Below are positions 1 to 4,585 of a DNA stretch of 7,877 nucleotides, one piece after another. The stretch is taken from the NCBI GenBank assembly GCA_023252315.1, contig JAJPEB010000060.1, forward strand, positions 1 through 7,877. The letters are read 5' to 3'. The translations under genes and the position numbers were made by a program. Source of the DNA: Candidatus Woesearchaeota archaeon. GTDB taxonomy: Archaea > Nanobdellota > Nanobdellia > Woesearchaeales > UBA525. Position 1 is the stretch's first letter, and every line of letters begins with the position of its first letter. Below the pieces are notes generated by a model. That model worked only from the letters and a program-made list of their open reading frames with translations, was not told the DNA's origin and did no database searches.

Positions 1-749
1 CTCGGCGCCAGGATGAACATGAGGTCCATCTTGTCGACGATCCTGTACTCGAGCTTGAGGGGGTAGTCGCGGCTGAAGCTGATCTCTACGTGCGGGGCGA
101 GCTTGCCCGCGGGCGTCATGCGCTTGAGGTACTCGATGCTGTACTTGCTGCGCACGTCGGCTGCGCCCTTGATCTTCGTGTTCTCGTCCTGCGCGATCTC
201 GATGACCGCCTTGCTCAGGTCGGACGACGAGCTCACGAGGAACTTGTCGCCGTCGACGCCGAGCGCGACCGACTCGCCGATGATGTCCGCGTCCTCGATC
301 GCCTCGCTCAGGCGCTCGGACGTCGTGCTGATCGTGACCTTGAAGTTGAGCTCGGGGATCTTCTGCTCCTTCTCGTCGAGGTCGATGAGCGGGATCGAGA
401 ACTCGCGCTTGGTCGAGCCCTTGAGCGTGAGGCGCAGCTTGTTCTCGACGACCTCCATCGTGAGCGTGTCCGAGGGCTTGAGCCTGCGCAGCACCGACTT
501 GAGGTCGTTGAGGTTGACGCTGATGACCTCGCTCTCCGTGACAGCGTACTCCGAGAAGGCGCTCGAGAGGAGCTTGAAGACGACCATCGCCACGTTCGCG
601 GGGTCCATCGCGACGAGCTCGAGCGCGTTCTTCGTGACCTTGAAGCGCACCTCGGTGACGAGGTCGGCGATGATGCTGGTGCTGTCCTTGATGAGCTTCG
701 TCTCCGAGAGCGTGAGTTTCATGTGGTCCCCCTTGAGCTGCGCAGGCAT
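1..749 (-). CDS. pcn: DNA polymerase sliding clamp (PCNA), C-terminal tip off the left edge
   Basis: Trimeric ring that encircles DNA and tethers polymerase, FEN1, ligase and other replication factors. Translation of the minus strand gives a typical archaeal PCNA. Numbered from the internal ATG at 722, it has a first-strand MKLTLSE start, the AMDP motif at 38-41, a leucine-rich LNDLKSVLRR segment at 71-80, an interdomain connector around 105-123 and the conserved DENTKIK segment at 179-185. It runs off the window after FILAP, where homologues have only a few residues left. I place the start at 749 because GGAGGTGG (762-755) lies six bases upstream of that in-frame ATG. This adds MPAQLKGDH before the ATG at 722, which matches the usual family start but has only a weak G-run before it. 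The gene diverges from the small gene at 896. Family assignment is very secure; the start is less so. Confidence 0.96.
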   Translation of the reverse strand, partial: MPAQLKGDHMKLTLSETKLIKDSTSIIADLVTEVRFKVTKNALELVAMDPANVAMVVFKLLSSAFSEYAVTESEVISVNLNDLKSVLRRLKPSDTLTMEVVENKLRLTLKGSTKREFSIPLIDLDEKEQKIPELNFKVTISTTSERLSEAIEDADIIGESVALGVDGDKFLVSSSSDLSKAVIEIAQDENTKIKGAADVRSKYSIEYLKRMTPAGKLAPHVEISFSRDYPLKLEYRIVDKMDLMFILAP

Positions 750-754
750 CCTTT

Positions 755-762
755 CCACCTCC
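755..762 (-). promoter_or_regulatory. Shine-Dalgarno site deciding the PCNA start
   Basis: GGAGGTGG on the minus strand, five to six bases before the ATG at 749. It complements the conserved 3' end of archaeal 16S rRNA and favours 749 over the family-typical ATG at 722. Confidence 0.65.
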
Positions 763-780
763 TCATCGGTGGAGACGGAC

Positions 781-797
781 GGTTTATTAAGCTTTTC
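781..797 (-). promoter_or_regulatory. TATA box and purine-rich BRE of the PCNA gene
   Basis: On the minus strand this reads GAAAAGCTTAATAAACC, an archaeal BRE followed by a TATA element (core 790-783). Initiation 24-26 bases further on would fall near 760-763. That leaves a short leader carrying the GGAGGTGG site in front of the ATG at 749. Confidence 0.7.
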
Positions 798-866
798 AGG
801 GCACGGGAATGGATGTTCCGTGGGCGGCGAGCTCCGGATCCACAAGGAAACCTGCGAGAGAAAGCG

Positions 867-874
867 AGATATAC
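867..874 (+). promoter_or_regulatory. Candidate TATA box of the small gene at 896
   Basis: AGATATAC centred about 25 bases before the GTG at 896, the same spacing seen before other leaderless starts in this window. The competing element is TTATTAAG at 783-790, shared with the PCNA promoter, which would sit about 22 bases before an in-frame ATG at 809. Confidence 0.4.
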
Positions 875-895
875 CTGCCGCGCGCTCCAGAGGCG

Positions 896-1177
896 GTGTA
901 CCGGCGGCCCAGAGCGGAGCGGAAGCCCTACGGCGAGCCTGCGCAAGCGAGCGACCCCGCCGCCGATCCGGGTCGAGCGGGCGCGAGAGGCGGTCTCGAG
1001 AGGCTCGTCGCGGGCGATACCGCGGAGGGCGCGCGTCCTGCGTCCGGGGGAACTGACTACCGGGAAAAGGCCCTCCTCTATGTCAGGATGATCCTCGACG
1101 CCGCGGGCTCCGAAGAGGAAGCGGCGAAGCTCCTGGCGGGGATGCTCGGCGAGCCCGCGCACTACCGCAAGGAGTAG
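896..1177 (+). CDS. Unrecognised 93-residue protein, basic N-terminus and helical C-terminus
   Basis: I do not recognise this protein. It begins with a basic stretch (RRPRAERK), continues with a Gly/Ala/Pro/Asp-rich part likely to be disordered (about 12-52), and ends in a well-formed helical region (about 54-84, DYREKALLYVRMILDAAG then SEEEAAKLLAGMLG). The C-terminal third has strong GC bias at third codon positions and looks genuinely coding. The GTG start at 896 is chosen because a TATA-like element lies about 25 bases upstream and third-position GC falls off before it. An in-frame ATG at 809 would give 122 residues and remains possible. The stop is two bases from the convergent stop of the Lrp gene. 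A small DNA- or RNA-binding accessory protein would fit the charge pattern, but that is only inference. Confidence 0.55.
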   Translation: MYRRPRAERKPYGEPAQASDPAADPGRAGARGGLERLVAGDTAEGARPASGGTDYREKALLYVRMILDAAGSEEEAAKLLAGMLGEPAHYRKE

Positions 1178-1179
1178 CG

Positions 1180-2193
1180 CTAGCGTTTCCCGCTCGTCCC
1201 CGCGGTTCGCGCGTCCTCGAGCAGTCCCGGCGGAAGCAGGTCGAACTTCACCTGCTCCTTCACGATGAGGTACTCCTGCCGCTCGATCACGTCCCCGTAC
1301 GACCTGCGCAGCGAGCGCGCGAGCGCGTCCATGCCTCCTGCCGCGCGGAAGGCGCACACGAACACGAGGTTGAAGCCAACCGTGTCGAAGAACGCGTACG
1401 TCACGCTCGGGTCCGCGCGCAGCAGCGCGGAGAGCCTATCGATGCGCTCGCGCGTGAGGTTCTTGAGCCGCAGCATGCCGAGGTACTCGGTGTAGCCGAG
1501 CTTCGCGAGCGAGACCTCGCAGAAGCACTTGAGCAGCACGCCGCGCTCCTCGAGGCCGCGCAGGCGGTAGCGCACGACGTCGATCGTGAGCCCGGTCGCC
1601 TGCGCGACGCTCAGGTACGTGCGCGACGCGTCCTCGTTGAGCGCGTGCAGCACGCGCAGGTCGGTCGCGTCCGCGTCCCCGCGGCCCAGCACGCGGGCGG
1701 GCGGGTCGTCGCGCGCGAGCCCGAGCCCCGCGAAGACGTCTCCCGCGAGATGCTCGACCTTCACGACGTCGAACGAGAAGAAGAGCTGGTACGTCGCGAG
1801 CGCGCCTGGGAAGCGGGCGATCGCCTCCTTGACGAGATCGTGCAGGTGGGCGAGCCCGCGGCAGACGAATTCCGCGAGCATGTCCCACTCGCCCGAGAGC
1901 GTCGCGACCCAGTCGGCGTACGGGTGGTCGCGGAAATGCGAGAGGATCTCGGCCCGCTCGTACACGTCCTCGTTGAACTTGAGCAGCAGCGTGAACGTGT
2001 CGAACCCGAGGCCGCTCAGCCCCGCCACGCAGCGGAAGTGCGTGATCACGCCGCGCTCGCGCAGCCGCGCGATGCGGTAGCCCACGGCGTTCTTGCTCAG
2101 CCCCACGCGCTTGCCGAGCTGCGCGTTGCCCATGCGCGCGTCCTGGGAGAGATGGAAGAGGAGCTTCCTGTCCTTGACATCGAGTTCGTGCAT
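1180..2193 (-). CDS. Tandem Lrp/AsnC-family transcriptional regulator (two HTH plus two effector domains)
   Basis: This 337-residue protein is two Lrp/AsnC units in one chain, about twice the usual length. Unit one has a winged HTH at about 5-50 (LDVKDRKLL, then QLGKRVGLSKNAVGYRI) and an effector domain at about 64-149. Unit two has an HTH at about 175-221 (ATDLRVLHAL, then VAQATGLTIDVVRYRL) and an effector domain at about 235-319. Classical Lrp proteins dimerise through the effector domain; a tandem chain may act as a built-in pseudo-dimer with two different DNA-reading heads. Double-length versions occur in DPANN-type archaea as I recall them. The start at 2193 fits a leaderless transcript: a perfect TTTATAAA is centred 27 bases upstream and there is no ribosome binding site. 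The gene diverges from the membrane protein at 2290, whose promoter it could control. The effector ligand is unknown. Confidence 0.9.
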   Translation of the reverse strand: MHELDVKDRKLLFHLSQDARMGNAQLGKRVGLSKNAVGYRIARLRERGVITHFRCVAGLSGLGFDTFTLLLKFNEDVYERAEILSHFRDHPYADWVATLSGEWDMLAEFVCRGLAHLHDLVKEAIARFPGALATYQLFFSFDVVKVEHLAGDVFAGLGLARDDPPARVLGRGDADATDLRVLHALNEDASRTYLSVAQATGLTIDVVRYRLRGLEERGVLLKCFCEVSLAKLGYTEYLGMLRLKNLTRERIDRLSALLRADPSVTYAFFDTVGFNLVFVCAFRAAGGMDALARSLRRSYGDVIERQEYLIVKEQVKFDLLPPGLLEDARTAGTSGKR

Positions 2194-2216
2194 CGCCTGC
2201 GCTTTTGCGGGATGTG

Positions 2217-2224
2217 TTTATAAA
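2217..2224 (-). promoter_or_regulatory. TATA box of the tandem Lrp gene
   Basis: TTTATAAA, self-complementary, centred about 27 bases before the ATG at 2193. This implies a leaderless mRNA. Because the core is palindromic, orientation depends on flanking BRE bases; the GGA on the minus-strand upstream side is a weak BRE. Confidence 0.7.
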
Positions 2225-2261
2225 TCCTCACCGGAAAGGGCGCGAATCCGCGGAGAGGTTC

Positions 2262-2269
2262 TACATATC
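2262..2269 (+). promoter_or_regulatory. TATA-like element of the small membrane protein gene
   Basis: TACATATC centred about 25 bases before the ATG at 2290. The spacing fits leaderless transcription and supports 2290 over the in-frame GTG at 2275. Confidence 0.5.
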
Positions 2270-2289
2270 CCTGCGTGCGCCGCACGGCG

Positions 2290-2604
2290 ATGCTCAGCGA
2301 CCTGCGCGATCTCCGCTCGCACCACCAGCTCGTCTTCACGCTCATCATCGCGTTCGGGCTCGTCGGCATCTGGCGGGGCCTCTGGCGCCTGCTCGATCTC
2401 ACGGTCTTTCCTGGCAGCCCCACGCTGAGCGCTGCGGCGACGTTCGGCCTTGGCGTCGGCGTGATCGCCCTCACGCACGATGAAATAGACGGAAGCCCTC
2501 CGACGAAAATTCTTTTATTTCCGGGAGTATTGAACTTTAGAAGCTTCTTTGTGGGCCTTTTTCCTCAAAAGACCCAAAAAATCTCAAAAGGTTTGATATA
2601 TTGA
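2290..2604 (+). CDS. Small two-helix membrane protein with an atypical C-terminal tail
   Basis: A 104-residue protein of unknown function. The N-terminus is a charged helix (LSDLRDLRSHHQ). Two hydrophobic segments follow at about 13-36 (FTLIIAFGLVGIWRGLWRLL) and 44-62 (TLSAAATFGLGVGVIAL), joined by a short DLTVFPGSP turn. This looks like a family of tiny archaeal two-TM proteins of roughly 70 residues with an F/W-rich first helix and an LFP turn; the recollection is loose. Residues from about 65 on (IDGSPPTKILLFPGV and beyond) are encoded by much more AT-rich DNA, do not resemble the rest, and overlap the next promoter. An intended stop may therefore have been lost by mutation or sequencing error near 2484-2490. 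The start at 2290 is chosen from the TATA element 25 bases upstream. The gene diverges from the Lrp regulator. Confidence 0.7.
   Translation: MLSDLRDLRSHHQLVFTLIIAFGLVGIWRGLWRLLDLTVFPGSPTLSAAATFGLGVGVIALTHDEIDGSPPTKILLFPGVLNFRSFFVGLFPQKTQKISKGLIY
2552..2576. repeat. Imperfect 25-base inverted repeat (hairpin) in the AT-rich island
   Basis: TGGGCCTTTT, a five-base centre and AAAAGACCCA pair with one internal mismatch, giving about nine base pairs. It lies inside the 3' part of the membrane-protein reading frame and just before the promoter of the next unit. It could be a terminator-like or operator element. The T-run is within the left arm rather than after the stem. Confidence 0.4.
2591..2602 (+). 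promoter_or_regulatory. TATA box of the 42-residue ORF / 190-residue protein unit
   Basis: GTTTGATATATT is a strong TATA-like element. It would place the transcript start near 2622-2624, leaving a leader of about 18 bases with the ribosome binding site GAGGTGA (2626-2632). A second AT element, CTATAAAG at 2611-2618, would instead give a leaderless start at 2641. The stop codon of the upstream membrane-protein frame (2602-2604) lies at the end of this box. Confidence 0.6.
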
Positions 2605-2625
2605 TTTTCACTATAAAGTGGTAAA

Positions 2626-2632
2626 GAGGTGA
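2626..2632 (+). promoter_or_regulatory. Shine-Dalgarno site of the 42-residue ORF
   Basis: GAGGTGA eight bases before the ATG at 2641. It is one of the best matches to the archaeal anti-SD in the window and the main reason to regard this short ORF as translated. Confidence 0.6.
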
Positions 2633-2640
2633 CGAACAAC

Positions 2641-2769
2641 ATGAGACTCTTCGGATGGATACGCGGGAAGGAGTTCGGTACGCAGGACACGGATGCCTAC
2701 GACAGGCGCGAGACATGCACGATGCCTCCCACGTGCGCCGCGGGCGTCGCAGGGCACATGCCGCATTGA
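2641..2769 (+). CDS. Candidate 42-residue microprotein with Cys and His residues
   Basis: A short frame starting MRLFGWIRGKEFG and ending in a His/Pro-containing tail (GHMPH), with Cys at 26 and 32 and His at 39 and 42. Support is positional rather than by homology: a strong TATA element, then GAGGTGA, then eight bases and an ATG, with no better start for any gene before 2825. The N-terminal 13 residues are hydrophobic/basic and could form an amphipathic helix. The CxxxxxC and two histidines could bind metal, but the spacing fits no family I know. It may be a genuine microprotein, or a leader ORF whose translation influences the 190-residue gene 55 bases downstream. I do not recognise it. Confidence 0.45.
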   Translation: MRLFGWIRGKEFGTQDTDAYDRRETCTMPPTCAAGVAGHMPH

Positions 2770-2824
2770 TGATCCAAGGACACCCAACGTACCACGAGCA
2801 CGCAACGGAGGACAGGTGAACGCG

Positions 2825-3397
2825 ATGGCAGGAATCGAGGAAGCGACAGTAAGAGAAGGCGCGGATCGCGCATGGTACGCGATGACGCTCGCGTACGAGG
2901 GGAGAGTGATGGTCGCGCACGAGACCCTTGCGACGCTGCCCTCTCGATTCCGTCTTGGCGGCGGCGAGGCGCTGCTCGCGGCCTACGGGAAGAGAATAGA
3001 GCGGATGGCTACCGCGGGGAGAGCCGAGAGGAAGGATCCTGCGCGCGTGCGGGAGGCATACAGGCTCTTGACGGGCATCGATGCGGGCGCGTTGCCCGAT
3101 GGGCGATCGCACGCTGCGCAATCGCCGCTCCAGGACGTCATACGCAGGAACGTCGCGCAGGCGGAGCGGATCATCCATGGATGCCGCCGGCTCGAAAACA
3201 CATTGCTGCTGGAGCGCAGGCTCGACGACTACACGGGAGAGGTCATGCGAGAGCGGGGCAAGGATCTCCTGAGCTGCGATCCCGCGGTGGACTACGCCGC
3301 GGGCGTCACGCTCTCCGTGAGAATCTCCTGCTTCGAGATGCTCAGGGAAGAGGCCCGGGGGTACCTCGCAAGCACGGGATCGGCGAAGCCTAGCTGA
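2825..3397 (+). CDS. Unrecognised 190-residue, mainly alpha-helical protein
   Basis: No family recognised. The sequence is almost entirely amphipathic helix, with many Arg, Glu and Ala and no signal peptide or membrane segment, so it is probably cytoplasmic. Candidate helices lie at about 4-38, 47-66, 71-83, 101-145 and 154-183. Three cysteines sit at 120, 151 and 169. A breaker-rich linker (GIDAGALPDGRSHAAQ, 84-99) divides it into two halves. The ATG at 2825 is preceded by AGGTGA (2814-2819) at five bases; an in-frame GTG at 2816 overlaps that site and is less likely. The gene follows the 42-residue ORF by 55 bases with no separate promoter evident, so the two are probably co-transcribed. 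Its end overlaps the convergent secreted-protein gene by eight bases. Function unknown. Confidence 0.75.
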   Translation: MAGIEEATVREGADRAWYAMTLAYEGRVMVAHETLATLPSRFRLGGGEALLAAYGKRIERMATAGRAERKDPARVREAYRLLTGIDAGALPDGRSHAAQSPLQDVIRRNVAQAERIIHGCRRLENTLLLERRLDDYTGEVMRERGKDLLSCDPAVDYAAGVTLSVRISCFEMLREEARGYLASTGSAKPS

Positions 3398-4010
3398 ACA
3401 GTCCTGCAAACCACTGCCAGAAGCGCGAGAAGGCGCCCTCCTGCTCGGGCGCTTGCGCGGGCGGCATCGGCGGCGCCGTGTCCGTATTCTCCGCCGCGGG
3501 CTGCGGCATATCGGGCGTCTGCAGCACCTCGTTGCCGCCCTGCTGCTGCGGCGCTGCGGTCACGTTCTCCACCGCAGGCGGCGAGGAGGAAGGCGTCCTT
3601 GTGTCGCCATTGCCCATCGAATCGCCCTCGAGGATGCGCGTATCCGACGACATCGTCACCGTGTAGCCCTGGTCGCGCAGGTAGGCCTGCGCCTCCCTCG
3701 CCGCGAGGTCGAGCTCGGGGAGCGTGCCCTGCATGATCTTCGCGCTCTTGCCGTCGAAGAAGACGATGAGCGTGTCGTCGAGGTCCTGCGCCCTCAGCGC
3801 GTCGCTCACCTGCGATCGCGTCTTGCCCGTGAACGAGACATCTGCCGCGCTCTTCATGCTCGCGGCGAAGTTCGCGGCCGCGATCACCTCGCTCGCGGGC
3901 GCGTTGTCCTGGACCACGGTCCAGTACTGCGCGTCGCCCGCCGCGAGCGCTCCGGCGGAGAAGAGCACGATGAGCGCGAGCGAGATGCATGCGAGGATCG
4001 CCTTTGCCAT
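3390..4010 (-). CDS. Secreted protein with an S-layer-type N-terminal module and aromatic C-terminal tail
   Basis: This 206-residue protein starts with a signal peptide (ILACISLALIVLFSAG core, likely cleavage after ALA at 21-23). Residues about 29-121 resemble the repeating module of archaeal S-layer proteins: a strand (YWTVVQDNAP), then ASEVIAAANFAASM, then a DDTLIVFFDG strand and a second half with YLRDQGYTVTM. A Pro/Ser/Thr/Gln-rich linker (about 138-192) follows, with one N-glycosylation sequon, NVT at 149-151. The last residues, FSRFWQWFAGLFS, form a short aromatic amphipathic tail that could touch the membrane or a surface partner. It is far shorter than a full S-layer protein, so it is more likely a surface accessory protein than the lattice subunit. 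Leaderless expression is likely: TATA centred 27 bases upstream and no ribosome binding site. Secretion is secure; the S-layer relation is moderate. Confidence 0.82.
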   Translation of the reverse strand: MAKAILACISLALIVLFSAGALAAGDAQYWTVVQDNAPASEVIAAANFAASMKSAADVSFTGKTRSQVSDALRAQDLDDTLIVFFDGKSAKIMQGTLPELDLAAREAQAYLRDQGYTVTMSSDTRILEGDSMGNGDTRTPSSSPPAVENVTAAPQQQGGNEVLQTPDMPQPAAENTDTAPPMPPAQAPEQEGAFSRFWQWFAGLFS

Positions 4011-4033
4011 GGGAGAAGAGTGCCCCTAGGAAT

Positions 4034-4041
4034 TGATAAAG
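4034..4041 (-). promoter_or_regulatory. TATA box of the secreted-protein gene
   Basis: On the minus strand CTTTATCA, centred about 27 bases before the ATG at 4010, consistent with a leaderless transcript. It shares the 116-base divergent region with the Nudix promoter. Confidence 0.6.
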
Positions 4042-4096
4042 ATTCCCTTGCTCTGGGCAAGAAGCGCCAACAGGGCGGGCGCGCGGGACCGAAAAG

Positions 4097-4104
4097 GCAA
4101 TAAG
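4097..4104 (+). promoter_or_regulatory. TATA box of the Nudix gene, with purine-rich BRE
   Basis: GCAATAAG centred about 26 bases before the ATG at 4127, preceded by GAAAAG (4091-4096) as a BRE. No ribosome binding site lies before the ATG, so the mRNA is probably leaderless. Confidence 0.6.
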
Positions 4105-4126
4105 CCGCAGGCGCACAGGCCGTCGG

Positions 4127-4576
4127 ATGGAGCAGGAGATCGTCGCGAGGGGATTTCTCTGGGAGGGAGGCAAGGCCCTCATCGCGAAGCGTAGCGCGCG
4201 AGAGCCGCTCTTTCCCTCACATTGGGAGCTGCCGGGCGGGAAGGTGGAATTCGGGGAGGAAGTGCACGAGGCGCTGCGCCGGCAGCTGCGAGAAGGGCTC
4301 GGGATCGAGGCGCTCGTGCTCGGGCCGTTCCACTGCTCCTCGAGCTCCTCCGATTCGGGCCGCAGGCATACCGTCGAGATAGGGTTCGCCTGCGTGCGCG
4401 AGGGGGACGCCCCGATACGGCTACGGCTGGGCGAGAGGCACGAGGAATGCCGGTGGGCCGCAGAGGGCGAGCTCGAGGGCTTCCCCATGACGCCCGACGA
4501 GAGGGAGATGGTGCGCGCGGGGTTCAGGCACGTGCGCATGCACGGCATGCAGGCGCCAGCTGACGCGACCCACTGA
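4127..4576 (+). CDS. Nudix-fold protein with a degenerate Nudix box
   Basis: A 149-residue Nudix-domain protein, close in size and layout to MutT. The WELPGG segment (33-38) leads into the Nudix box at 38-60, reading GKVEFGEEVHEALRR then QLREGLGI. Against the consensus G-x5-E-x7-R-E-U-x-E-E-x-G-U it keeps G38, E44, R52, E56 and G59 but has Gln at 53 and Gly at 57, where Glu is expected. In MutT these positions (same numbers) are acidic residues of the metal/catalytic site, so normal pyrophosphohydrolase activity is doubtful. The substrate, if any, is unknown; nucleotide sanitation is the default for the family. The N-terminus (IVARGFLWEGGKALIAKRS) is standard. The gene converges on the methyltransferase with nine bases between stops and has its own leaderless promoter. 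Confidence 0.88.
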   Translation: MEQEIVARGFLWEGGKALIAKRSAREPLFPSHWELPGGKVEFGEEVHEALRRQLREGLGIEALVLGPFHCSSSSSDSGRRHTVEIGFACVREGDAPIRLRLGERHEECRWAAEGELEGFPMTPDEREMVRAGFRHVRMHGMQAPADATH

Positions 4577-4585
4577 CTTCCCCCA

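Noticed and set aside
90..1091. Long overlapping plus-strand frames through the PCNA region (from 90 and 103)
   Set aside because: They are antisense to PCNA and have biased composition (Arg/Glu/Val/Leu or Ser-rich). Neither has a promoter or ribosome binding site.
719..1357. Minus-strand frame of 212 codons over the PCNA-Lrp interval
   Set aside because: It overlaps the end of the Lrp gene in a shifted frame and runs through the PCNA promoter. The residues are Arg/Gly-rich and no start signal is present.
2552..2576. Hairpin as a bacterial-type intrinsic terminator
   Set aside because: No T-run follows the stem on the plus strand; the Ts are in the stem itself. Archaeal termination depends on T-runs without a hairpin, so I list it only as an inverted repeat.
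3292..4548. A 418-codon minus-strand frame across the secreted-protein and Nudix genes
   Set aside because: It is out of frame with the signal-peptide protein and antisense to the Nudix gene; its composition is Ser/Arg/Pro-rich without domain features.
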